Of a stretch of DNA of 64,000 nt, positions 29,522-37,935 are shown piece after piece (positions within the stretch are counted from its first letter, which is position 1; every line of letters begins with the position of its first letter). The translations under genes and the position numbers were made by a program. The DNA lies in contig NZ_NOIS01000002.1 in NCBI RefSeq assembly GCF_004137765.1, positions 248,001 to 312,000 of the forward strand, in the 5' to 3' direction. The notes beneath the pieces are model-generated. The model made no database searches and had not been told where the DNA came from. It saw only the letters and a program-made list of their open reading frames with translations. This stretch comes from Rothia uropygialis. GTDB taxonomy: Bacteria > Actinomycetota > Actinomycetes > Actinomycetales > Micrococcaceae.

Positions 29522-31105
29522 TCACGAGGTCGATTCACAAGCAAGCGCGCGAACCTCCCCCAGGTCATCCTCCATACTAGTTCCCCCGGCCGGATCCAGG
29601 CGAAAGGTCAGGATGACGCAAAAGACACTCAATGCAGCGGATGCGGCTATCGCGAACAGGCCGGATCCGATTTGGATTCGGGAAACCGGCCAGGAGGAGA
29701 TCGTCCTGGCTACGATGTCGATCCAGCAGGCCCCCACCCCGGCGCACGTCACGAGACAGTCGGCCAAACCGGGGACCATGGGCAGGCTAGTCGCCAGAAT
29801 TCCGCACAAGGTGGTTGCGGGGACAACAGGAGCCACGGCGAGATTCGCGACCACGGTGTAGATGCTCCAGTATCCGGATAAACACACCAGAATGGGCGCG
29901 CACCACAGAGTAGCGACAACCGTCATGGCCGCGAGGTCTGCAATTAGACGAGGCAAGAACCCGGCAAACACACGGCACAACGGCGGACCTTGGACGAGAA
30001 TTCCAGCGGTTGCGAGAACGGAGAGCACAAATCCGACGTTCGTGGCCATCTGGTGATCAGCGCACAACAGCCCCACGATGGTGGCCCACAATGCTGAACC
30101 GGCTGTGCCCGCTCTACCCAGGATCATCGCGGTCCCTCCGATGATTCCCATCGAGGCGGCCCGAAGAATCGAGGGGTCCATCCCCACAAGGCTCACGTAT
30201 CCCCACACGGCGCCGATACCCGCAAGAATCGTGAGACACCGTGGAGACTTGGTCCAGCGGACAGTGTGAACACCGATCATGAAAACGAGACCCACATTCG
30301 AACCGGACACGGCCGTGAGATGAGTCAGTCCGGCGGTTCTGAGCGCCTGCCGAGACCCTTCTGAAAGACCCGCATCGTCCCCATAAGACATACCTGTGGT
30401 CAGTGCGGCGGCGTCGGAAGCCAGTAGCCTCTCGGTACGGTCCGACATTGCCTTCCGCAACCGACCAGCCCACCCTTTGGGTGAATGGTCCACGGGAGAG
30501 TCGCCACGTATCAGTCCATCCTCGGCAAGAATGCGGAGCCGGAATCGGCCGTCTTCCGCCATGTTTATTCGAGCGATCACGCCCTGGGCGGACGGCGACG
30601 TTCCGAAGCTACGGTTTTCTTTCTCAGAATCCCGACCCGTCACGGGTCTGAACACCGTGACCTTTTCCAATCCGTGCACCACTGCGTTCTGTCCCTCTAC
30701 GGCCACAAGGTTCGCTTCGTTCACACGACTCGTCGAGAAACTCGTCTCCACGAACCGTTCCTCGGAAACCGGGATGACGACGCACCGGACTACGAGATCG
30801 CGGTCGGCGGCTTCTCTCAAAGTTCGGATCATATCCTGAGACGAAGGAACAGCGAACCAGAGGACCGCGCCCGCGGCCAGGCAGACGCTGCATGTTCCGG
30901 CTAGAACCGCAGACACCCGGCCCGCGGGCCCACGATGTCCTCTCTCGCGCACAAGGGCACCCGCTCCGGAAACCAAACCGGCGCACAAGACCGCCACGCT
31001 GCACGTGGCGTGGACCGGATGATGGCTCTCCGCCCAGAGGGCCGTTGCCCATGCCCCAATGGCTGCCGGAAGCAACCGAAAATCCAGATGCGGGCCCGTC
31101 TTCAC
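29522..31105 (-). CDS. comEC: ComEC/Rec2 competence protein, channel part only
   Basis: The inner-membrane channel for DNA uptake. The 527-residue protein has the N-terminal soluble segment (DUF4131-like, about 50-240) and the polytopic competence domain with GLTHLTAVSGSNVGLV, DPSILRAASMGIIGG, NVGFVLSVLATAGIL and FAGFLPRLIADLAAMTVVAT. The C-terminal metallo-beta-lactamase domain found in Bacillus ComEC is absent; the protein stops after the last membrane helices. Short ComEC forms of this kind occur in other actinobacteria. GTG at 31105 overlaps the comEA stop as GTGA; a frame 34 residues longer exists. Whether the host is transformable cannot be inferred. Confidence 0.88.
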   Translation of the reverse strand: MKTGPHLDFRLLPAAIGAWATALWAESHHPVHATCSVAVLCAGLVSGAGALVRERGHRGPAGRVSAVLAGTCSVCLAAGAVLWFAVPSSQDMIRTLREAADRDLVVRCVVIPVSEERFVETSFSTSRVNEANLVAVEGQNAVVHGLEKVTVFRPVTGRDSEKENRSFGTSPSAQGVIARINMAEDGRFRLRILAEDGLIRGDSPVDHSPKGWAGRLRKAMSDRTERLLASDAAALTTGMSYGDDAGLSEGSRQALRTAGLTHLTAVSGSNVGLVFMIGVHTVRWTKSPRCLTILAGIGAVWGYVSLVGMDPSILRAASMGIIGGTAMILGRAGTAGSALWATIVGLLCADHQMATNVGFVLSVLATAGILVQGPPLCRVFAGFLPRLIADLAAMTVVATLWCAPILVCLSGYWSIYTVVANLAVAPVVPATTLCGILATSLPMVPGLADCLVTCAGVGACWIDIVARTISSWPVSRIQIGSGLFAIAASAALSVFCVILTFRLDPAGGTSMEDDLGEVRALACESTS

Positions 31106-32070
31106 ACGGTCACCAGCGGTTCCAAGGCCTGCATCAGCGCCGGACCTATACCCGGCACCGCGTCGAGATCGGATGTGGAACGGAACGGTCCGTGTTCGCT
31201 CCGCCAATCCACAATCCGCTGGGCGAGCTTAGGCCCTACCTTGGGCAGCGTCTGCAGATCGTTGACGGTTGCTCGGTTCAGGTCGATCTTCCCCGATGCG
31301 GTCGGACCACTTTTCGCGGCGGAGCCATTCGCCCCGGGGCCGCCCGAAGAAGCCTCCGAATCGGATCCCCTCTCGGTGCCGCTCGCCAGATGTTCCGCCT
31401 CGTCATGTGACAAGACCTTGATCTGCTGTCCGGTACGGACCGGCTCCGCGAGATTCAGAGAATCAAGGGCCGCATCCGGTGCAGGCCCGCCCGCGGCTTG
31501 GACAGCGTCATTGGTCAGGGATCCCTCAGGCACGCGGACCAGACCGGGCCGGGCAACGGCACCCACCACATGAACCGTGACCGAGCCTGCGCTGTCACCG
31601 CCGTCGCGCTCGGCAGCCTGCCCTTTGGACAACTGACCATCCGCGTCGGCGGCGGAAATCCGGTCCGGGTCAAGAGGAGATGCCGTTCCCGAAACCATGA
31701 CCGAAACCTGACCAGGTGCCCCGGCACGGGGAAAGACGAGCAACGCAACCAGAATTCCCAGAGCCACCAGGACGAAGGCACCTGCGAGAGCTCGCGGCGA
31801 AGGAGAAAACCGCGTCCGCGCAACATGGTGCGCGCCCGCTGCCTCCGCTTCGGCAACCTCCGGGCCCACAGTAGACGAGCCGGCCTCATCCTCAGCGGGC
31901 TCTCCCTCGGCGGTTCGACGATCACATGATCGAGCGATCATCGCGTTGAGTCTTTCCCGAGCTTCAGGAGAGCCTATACGGCGTGCCGTGAGCGTTCGAC
32001 GTCGAAGAACGGTGCCGCCTTCATCATATGTGTTCCGCTTTCTGGCCCCTTTATGGTGTTGCATGCGCAC
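31102..32070 (-). CDS. comEA: ComEA family DNA-binding protein
   Basis: A membrane-anchored receptor that holds incoming double-stranded DNA. The 322-residue protein has a long charged cytoplasmic N-terminus (1-92), one membrane helix (about 93-113), an SLBB domain (VTVHVVGAVARPGLVRVPEG), a Ser/Gly linker and a C-terminal helix-hairpin-helix pair (KIDLNRATVNDLQTLPKVGP and DAVPGIGPALMQALEP). The GTG start has no ribosome site and the true start may be further in; the N-terminal extension is long compared with Bacillus ComEA. It is coupled to comEC by a GTGA overlap. Confidence 0.88.
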   Translation of the reverse strand: MRMQHHKGARKRNTYDEGGTVLRRRTLTARRIGSPEARERLNAMIARSCDRRTAEGEPAEDEAGSSTVGPEVAEAEAAGAHHVARTRFSPSPRALAGAFVLVALGILVALLVFPRAGAPGQVSVMVSGTASPLDPDRISAADADGQLSKGQAAERDGGDSAGSVTVHVVGAVARPGLVRVPEGSLTNDAVQAAGGPAPDAALDSLNLAEPVRTGQQIKVLSHDEAEHLASGTERGSDSEASSGGPGANGSAAKSGPTASGKIDLNRATVNDLQTLPKVGPKLAQRIVDWRSEHGPFRSTSDLDAVPGIGPALMQALEPLVTV

Positions 32071-32156
32071 ATCGTACGGACTGAGAGTACGTCTGCCTTC
32101 GGCTCACCACGTTGGAAACGCGGGGACTGTGGAAGGCCCCACCGTGAGCGGGAAAT

Positions 32157-33107
32157 TTACCGCCCTGTGGGCGAGAGCCCCGGGACCAGGCTGGAGGGAA
32201 CGCTCACGGCGCATACGGGCCCGAGCCCCGCGTGGACCGCCAGAACCGGGGGCACGGTCGAGCGCATCACCTGAGCTGCCTCTCCGAACCGGGTCCGGAC
32301 CCTTTCGGAAAGCAGCTCGGCCAGAGGCCGGCCATAGAAATCCTGGATCGCGACGACGGCCCGCCCAGTAGGGCGACCCGAAATCCGTGTGTCCTCGGCT
32401 ATGGTTCGCTCCGCCTCGTCCAGGACCAGCTCAACCATCCGCTTGATGGCCGCCGCTTCTTGGCGCGGACGTTCCAAGTACTTGAGCTTGCCGTCGGCAA
32501 TGGTCGCGATAGGTCGTATCTGGAACATTTGTCCGACGACGGCCAGACTTTTGGGTATTCTCCCGCTTTTGGCCAGCGCATCGAGATTCGGGACGTAGAA
32601 AAGCATGTGCGCAATTTCGCAAGCGTGAAGAGCCGCCTTCTCGACTTCGGCCGGACCGGCCCCGGCCCTCGCCGCATCTCGGGCCGCCGCGACCGCGAAC
32701 CCTTGGCCCATCGCCGCACTTCGAGAATCGATCACCGATACGGGAACGGAGGCTTGCCGGGCGCTGGCCCGTGCGGAGTCGACGGTTCCGGACAACTCGG
32801 CAGAGAGATGAACCGAGACGATATGTTCGTACCCTTGGGTCGCGAGGCTCTCGTAAACAGAGGCGAAAGCACCAGGTGAAGGCCGCGACGTCGTCATTCT
32901 TCGGCCTTCGGCCGTCGCAACGACCAATCGCTCTTGGACACCGGGATCGTCGTTGTCCGTGTAGATCTGGTCGCCGATCATCAAGGGCAATGAAATGCAG
33001 GCGAAACCTCCGGCCTGGACCCATTCCTTGGTCACGCAAGGGGCGAGCCCCGCCGCCGAATCCGTGACAACGGCAACTCGGGTGCGGCGCTCGCGTCCTG
33101 ACGTCAT
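32157..33107 (-). CDS. DegV family fatty-acid-binding protein
   Basis: DegV proteins bind a fatty acid between two domains and in some bacteria (FakB) present it to a kinase. The 316-residue protein shows the N-terminal motif VAVVTDSAAGL, then TTSRPSPGAFASVYESL with the lipid-head-group-binding TSRPSP element, SVHLSAELSGTVDSAR and SRSAAMGQGFAVAAA, and the C-terminal RTRFGEAAQVMRSTVPPVLAVHAGLG. AAGG lies seven bases before the ATG. It follows leuS by 10 bases, suggesting one transcript. No fatty acid kinase (fakA) is nearby. Confidence 0.9.
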   Translation of the reverse strand: MTSGRERRTRVAVVTDSAAGLAPCVTKEWVQAGGFACISLPLMIGDQIYTDNDDPGVQERLVVATAEGRRMTTSRPSPGAFASVYESLATQGYEHIVSVHLSAELSGTVDSARASARQASVPVSVIDSRSAAMGQGFAVAAARDAARAGAGPAEVEKAALHACEIAHMLFYVPNLDALAKSGRIPKSLAVVGQMFQIRPIATIADGKLKYLERPRQEAAAIKRMVELVLDEAERTIAEDTRISGRPTGRAVVAIQDFYGRPLAELLSERVRTRFGEAAQVMRSTVPPVLAVHAGLGPVCAVSVPSSLVPGLSPTGR

Positions 33108-33116
33108 GGTAAAACC

Positions 33117-35621
33117 TTAGACCACGATGTTGACGAGTTTCGGCTGCCGAACGATGACCTTGCGAATCGGTGCGTCGGCCAGGTGCTTCTTGACCGCCTC
33201 GTCTCCGAGCGCGAGCTCCTCGAGCGCATCCGCAGTGATGTCCTTGGACACCTCGAGGCGCGCACGCACCTTGCCCTTGATCTGGACTATCGCGGTCACG
33301 GTGTCCTCGACGAGCAGCGCGGGATCGACCTCCGGCCACCCTGCGGTCAGCACAGGATTCTCATGACCGAGTTGGTGCCACAAATCTTCCGCGGTATACG
33401 GGGCGTACAGGGATAGCAGCACAGCAACTGCTTCGGTCGCTTCGACAACCGCCGGGTCCGAAGCTCCGGGACCGGAATCGATCGCCTTGCGAGTCGCGTT
33501 GACCAATTCCATGGTCTTGGCGACGACGACATTGAATTTGTGCGATTCCAAAGCCTGTTCGGCATCGTGAATTATTTTATGAGTTACTCGTCGGAGAGCG
33601 TCGTCCCCAGGAGCAACGTCGTGTGTGGTTGCAGAGACATCCTGTCCCAGTCGCCACGCACGGGCCAAGAATTTGCCCGCGCCACCGGGTGATACGTCTG
33701 CCCAGTCGACGTCGTCCTCCGGCGGAGAGGCGAAAACCATGGTGGTGCGGACCGCGTCGACGCCGTATTCGTTGAGCTGTTCGCCTAAGTCGACGCCGTT
33801 GCCCAAGGACTTGGACATGGCTTTGCCCTGGTTGAGCACCTGCCCTTGGTTCAGCAGTGCCCGGAACGGCTCGTCGTAGTCCAAATACCCGAGGTCCCGG
33901 ATCACCTTGACGAAGAACCGCGAATACAACAAGTGCAGAATTGCGTGTTCGACACCGCCCACGTACTGGTCCACAGGCTCCCACTTGCGGAGCTCTTCGG
34001 GGTCGAAAGCCGCCGTATCAAGGTTCGGCGAGGCGAAGCGTAAGAAGTACCACGAGGAATCCACGAAAGTGTCCATCGTGTCGGTGTCCCGCTGGGCGGG
34101 TCCGGAACAGTTCGGGCACTCGACATTGACCCAATCGGTCGCGGCCGCCAGAGGCGACTGACCTTTGGGTGCAAGGTCTTCGCCCTTGAGATCCGACGGC
34201 AGACGTACCGGCAACTGGTCTTCGGGAACGGGGACTTCACCGCATGCCGGGCAGTGAATGATCGGGATCGGGGCGCCCCAGAACCGCTGACGTGACAAGA
34301 GCCAATCACGGAGGCGGAAGATCGTCTGGCCTTCGCCGTCTCCCTCTGCTTCGAGCAATTCGATCGCGTGCGAAATCGCGTCTTCCTTCGACAGGCCGTC
34401 CAAAGGACCCGAGTTGACAAGGGTTCCGCTGCCTCCGGTGGCTTGTCCTGTCTCGTTCGGGTCGGCTTCGCCCGTCTCCACGACGACCCGTACCGGGAGG
34501 TCGAAGGTACGTGCGAAGTCGAGGTCCCGCTGATCATGTGCCGGCACGGCCATGATGGCACCGGTGCCGTAATCGGCGAGGACATAATCCGATGCCCAGA
34601 TCGGAAGTTCCTCACGAGTCAACGGATTGATCGCGTACCGGCCGATGAACACGCCAGTTTTCGGACGATCGCTCGACTGACGCTCGATGTCGGAGAAAGA
34701 CTTGACTTCTTCACGGTATGCATTCAGAGCCGATGCGTGCTCCTCGGTGACCAGATCCAAAGCGAGTTGGGAATCCGCGGCCACAACGAAGAATGTGTTG
34801 CCATAGAGGGTGTCCGGACGCGTGGTGAAAACTGAGAGCTCGTCGGCGGGCTTGTCGCCGGAGGATTTGACCGAAAAACGCACCTGAGCGCCTTCCGAGC
34901 GTCCAATCCAGTTGCGTTGCATGGCCAGGACACGATCCGGCCAGTTGCCCTCCAACTGCTCCATGTCGTCCAGGAGCTCCTGCGCGTACTCGGTGATCTT
35001 GAAGTACCACTGGTTGAGGGACTTCTTGGTGACCTGGGTTCCGCATCGTTCGCACGCGCCGTTGATGACTTGTTCATTGGCCAACACGGTTTGGTCCTTG
35101 GGGCACCAATTGACGGGAGAGTCCTTCCGGTACGCCAGGCCCTTGCTGTAGAACTGTTCGAAAAGCCACTGCGTCCAGCGGTAGTACTCGGGATCCGAGG
35201 TGTGCAGGCGCCGGGACCAGTCCACGGCAATTCCGTACCTCTTGAACGACGCGGCCTGGGTTTCGATGTTCTTGTAGGTCCACTCCGCGGGATGCGTGTT
35301 GTTCTTGATCGCCGCATTCTCCGCGGGCAGCCCGAAGGAGTCCCACCCGATGGGGTGGAGAACGTCATAGCCTTTCTGCATCCAGTAGCGCGTGACGACG
35401 TCGCCCATCGCGAAGGCTTCCGCGTGACCCATGTGAAGGTCACCAGACGGGTACGGGAACATGTCCAAAACGTATTTGCGCTCTTTAGAACCGTCGTCGA
35501 GCGGAGCGAAGACATTCTCACGCTCCCAGTAGTCCGCCCACGTGGCCTCCATCGAGGCGAAATCGTAGGATTTCTCCTCGGCGGCGTCTCGTGAGGGATT
35601 CTCTCCAACCGTTTGCGGCAC
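33117..35621 (-). CDS. leuS: Leucyl-tRNA synthetase
   Basis: Charges tRNA-Leu. Class I synthetase of 834 residues with the HIGH-type motif [10 protein letters not shown], a zinc-type insert (CERCGTQ ... [10 protein letters not shown]), a CP1 editing domain ([16 protein letters not shown] with the threonine-rich site, and [15 protein letters not shown]), and the KMSKS loop [10 protein letters not shown]. The GTG at 35621 has AAAGGA upstream; the open frame continues for 50 residues without family similarity. No T-box is visible in the short leader. Divergent from the hydrolase-glycosyltransferase pair and followed closely by degV. Confidence 0.97.
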   Translation of the reverse strand: MPQTVGENPSRDAAEEKSYDFASMEATWADYWERENVFAPLDDGSKERKYVLDMFPYPSGDLHMGHAEAFAMGDVVTRYWMQKGYDVLHPIGWDSFGLPAENAAIKNNTHPAEWTYKNIETQAASFKRYGIAVDWSRRLHTSDPEYYRWTQWLFEQFYSKGLAYRKDSPVNWCPKDQTVLANEQVINGACERCGTQVTKKSLNQWYFKITEYAQELLDDMEQLEGNWPDRVLAMQRNWIGRSEGAQVRFSVKSSGDKPADELSVFTTRPDTLYGNTFFVVAADSQLALDLVTEEHASALNAYREEVKSFSDIERQSSDRPKTGVFIGRYAINPLTREELPIWASDYVLADYGTGAIMAVPAHDQRDLDFARTFDLPVRVVVETGEADPNETGQATGGSGTLVNSGPLDGLSKEDAISHAIELLEAEGDGEGQTIFRLRDWLLSRQRFWGAPIPIIHCPACGEVPVPEDQLPVRLPSDLKGEDLAPKGQSPLAAATDWVNVECPNCSGPAQRDTDTMDTFVDSSWYFLRFASPNLDTAAFDPEELRKWEPVDQYVGGVEHAILHLLYSRFFVKVIRDLGYLDYDEPFRALLNQGQVLNQGKAMSKSLGNGVDLGEQLNEYGVDAVRTTMVFASPPEDDVDWADVSPGGAGKFLARAWRLGQDVSATTHDVAPGDDALRRVTHKIIHDAEQALESHKFNVVVAKTMELVNATRKAIDSGPGASDPAVVEATEAVAVLLSLYAPYTAEDLWHQLGHENPVLTAGWPEVDPALLVEDTVTAIVQIKGKVRARLEVSKDITADALEELALGDEAVKKHLADAPIRKVIVRQPKLVNIVV

Positions 35622-35756
35622 AGTGTTTCCTTTGCGCTTGTGAGTGGTGTCAGTCCGTGGCCAGGGCGCGCCCCCGTTAGGACATCTCATCAGGGATGCA
35701 TTCAGTCTAACGCGTTGGCGCGTCGAGACCTGATTCGCTTGTAAGGTGAAGATCGG

Positions 35757-35784
35757 TTGCCCGAACCTCACCCGAGGTTATCCT
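35757..35784 (+). promoter_or_regulatory. Candidate promoter with an internal palindrome for the hydrolase-GT4 pair
   Basis: TTGCCC (35757-35762) and TATCCT (35779-35784) are spaced by 16 bases. The spacer contains the perfect palindrome AACCTC-ACCC-GAGGTT (35764-35779), well placed for a repressor or activator. The GTG of the hydrolase is 23 bases further on. Confidence 0.45.
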
Positions 35785-35806
35785 TTTCAACCCCCAGGAG
35801 CCCATT

Positions 35807-36790
35807 GTGCGCCGTTCCCAGACAATATCCTCCACGTCGGTTTTCGAGGAGGCGCCGGCTGGGGGCCGGTTTCCGCGGGAGGACAGCTTTCATCATGACG
35901 GCGCCCGGATGCGCTATTGGACCTATTCTCGGGTTGATCAGGAACAACGACGATTCGACCCCGTTCTGGTCCTCGTGCATGGTTTCCGGGGAGACCACCA
36001 CGGGCTCGCGCTGATTGCGGAAGCGCTGTCCGCGCGGTGGGATGTCGTGGTCCCCGATTTGCCCGGATTTGGCAGATCGGAAGCTCTCACGAGCCAGAGA
36101 CATACTGCCGGGGCCTACGCGCTCGCGGTGGCCGATCTTCTCACGCGCTGGGGCGATCGACCGGTGATCCTCGTGGGGCATTCTTTCGGCTCCGTGATTG
36201 CCGCCAAGGTTGCGGCCTTGGGTCTCCCCCGCGTCATGGGCCTCGCTCTGATCAACCCCATCTGCGAGCCAGCTTTGGACTCGTCGGCCAAGATACCGTC
36301 CCTCGCGGCCTCGCTCTTTTATCGGGTGTGCACCGCGCTGCCCGAACCGCTCGGCAACGCACTGGTGCGTTCTTCCGTGGTAACTCGTGTTTCTTCGATC
36401 CTCATGATGAAAACCCCTGACCGCACGCTCCGTCGTTTCATCAACGGGCAGCACGATGCGTACTTCGGCAGCTTCGCTTCCCGTGCGGTCGTCCTCGAGG
36501 CCTATGAGTCCTCGATCCGGGACACGGTCCTGGACTCGGCCCCCGACGTAACCGTACCGACGTTGCTCGTAGCAGCCGAGAAGGATGACCTGGGTTCGAT
36601 TCCGGGCCAGGAGAAACTCGCGGACCTGTTCGGTGACGCCCGTCTTGACGTGATACCCGACGTCGGGCATCTGATCCACTACGAGACTCCACGCAGGGCC
36701 GCCGCAATGATCGACGGATTCGCCGAAGAACTCAAACCCGTCGGTGCTCACGACGGTCGAACCGAGAACGCGAAGGAATTCAGCAGATGA
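35807..36790 (+). CDS. Alpha/beta-fold hydrolase
   Basis: A 327-residue serine hydrolase of unknown substrate. It has the oxyanion motif VLVHGFRGDHHGL, PDLPGFGRSEAL, the nucleophile elbow VGHSFGSVIA, a catalytic Asp candidate in VAAEKDDLGSIPGQ and the His in PDVGHLIHYETP. The helical cap (about residues 165-250) contains LMMKTPDRTLRRFI. The GTG start is six bases after CAGGAG. Its stop overlaps the following glycosyltransferase start (ATGA), so the two are translated together and probably act on the same envelope or glycolipid pathway; this last point is inference. Confidence 0.85.
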   Translation: MRRSQTISSTSVFEEAPAGGRFPREDSFHHDGARMRYWTYSRVDQEQRRFDPVLVLVHGFRGDHHGLALIAEALSARWDVVVPDLPGFGRSEALTSQRHTAGAYALAVADLLTRWGDRPVILVGHSFGSVIAAKVAALGLPRVMGLALINPICEPALDSSAKIPSLAASLFYRVCTALPEPLGNALVRSSVVTRVSSILMMKTPDRTLRRFINGQHDAYFGSFASRAVVLEAYESSIRDTVLDSAPDVTVPTLLVAAEKDDLGSIPGQEKLADLFGDARLDVIPDVGHLIHYETPRRAAAMIDGFAEELKPVGAHDGRTENAKEFSR

Positions 36791-37917
36791 ACCAGGATTC
36801 CGGGGAAGAAACCGACGTGAAACTGCTCGTCGATGCCCGCTACGTTCGGTCGACCCACGACGGGATCAGTCGTTACACGGCGAGCCTTCTGCACAGCCTT
36901 GCTCGCTGCGCCGAATCCAATGAATACCCCGGTCTGCACGTGGCCATGCTCGTCAGCGACGAGTCGACCTTGACTCAGCTGCCTGACCTGCCCCATGTGA
37001 GGGGCTTCTCCCCGACCGGTCCTCTCGAGCCGCTCAGTGCTCTGGCCGTCAACCGGTACCGTCCGGACGTCGTGTTCTCCCCCATGCAGACCATGGGTTC
37101 CTGGGGCCGCAAATACCGTTTGATCCTGACGCTGCACGACCTGATCTACTACGACCACCCGGAGCCACCGGCGTTCCTTCCTGCGCCGGTACGATGGGGA
37201 TGGCGCCTCTTCCACCGGTCATATGTCCCACAGCGGCTGCTTCTCAATAGAGCCGACGCCGTCGCGACCGTCAGTGAGACGACGGCCCGACTCATCGTGG
37301 AACACGCGCTGACGAGAAAACCGGTAACCGTCATACCGAATGCGCCGCCAGAAGGCGTGCGGCCGTCGGTCCAGCAGGCGGTCGCCGGTATTCGGAAGCG
37401 ACGCAAGACCCTGCTCTACATGGGCTCGGCGATGCCCTACAAGGGTGTGGACCTTCTGATCCGGGGCATGGAGCTCCTTCCCGACTACGAGCTCCACCTC
37501 TTGTCCCGCTATGATCCCCGGCGGCGGGTCGAACTCGAGAACCTGGTCCCCAAGGGATCACGCGTCATTTTCCACGACGGTGTTTCCGATGAGGAATATT
37601 CGGAGATGCTCACCACATGTACCGCACTCGTGACGGCGAGCTCGGCCGAAGGGTACGGGCTACCGGTGGCCGAAGCGGCCGCAGAAGGTACAGCCCGCAT
37701 CGTCTCGGACATTCCCATTTTTCGGGAAATCGCGCCCAACGCGCACCACATCGACTTTTCGAAAGAACACGAGTTCGCCGAGTCGGTTCGTGCGCTCGAG
37801 GATCCCGAGACCTATCGTGCGGCCGTTGCCGGTTCCCTGGAGGATGCCGCCCGATACAGCTGGAATATCTCCGCCCGCCGTCTCGTCGATCTCGCGATGA
37901 ACCTGAAGCACCAGTAA
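36787..37917 (+). CDS. Glycosyltransferase family 4
   Basis: A 376-residue GT-B fold enzyme. The N-terminal domain starts VKLLVDARYVRSTHDGISRYT, and TLHDLIYYDHPE and ATVSETTARLIVE are typical acceptor-side motifs; the C-terminal donor domain has LLYMGSAMPYKGVDLLIRGM and the E-x7-E signature EGYGLPVAEAAAEGT. No membrane segments, so it works in the cytoplasm with nucleotide sugars. Coupled to the upstream hydrolase by ATGA. The sugar and acceptor cannot be told. It converges on priA with an 18-base gap. Confidence 0.9.
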   Translation: MNQDSGEETDVKLLVDARYVRSTHDGISRYTASLLHSLARCAESNEYPGLHVAMLVSDESTLTQLPDLPHVRGFSPTGPLEPLSALAVNRYRPDVVFSPMQTMGSWGRKYRLILTLHDLIYYDHPEPPAFLPAPVRWGWRLFHRSYVPQRLLLNRADAVATVSETTARLIVEHALTRKPVTVIPNAPPEGVRPSVQQAVAGIRKRRKTLLYMGSAMPYKGVDLLIRGMELLPDYELHLLSRYDPRRRVELENLVPKGSRVIFHDGVSDEEYSEMLTTCTALVTASSAEGYGLPVAEAAAEGTARIVSDIPIFREIAPNAHHIDFSKEHEFAESVRALEDPETYRAAVAGSLEDAARYSWNISARRLVDLAMNLKHQ

Positions 37918-37935
37918 CGGGCGTTCCGGAAGCTA

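Noticed and set aside
35622-35806. T-box leader for leuS
   Set aside because: The divergent region is short and has no T-box core sequence or terminator/antiterminator pair.
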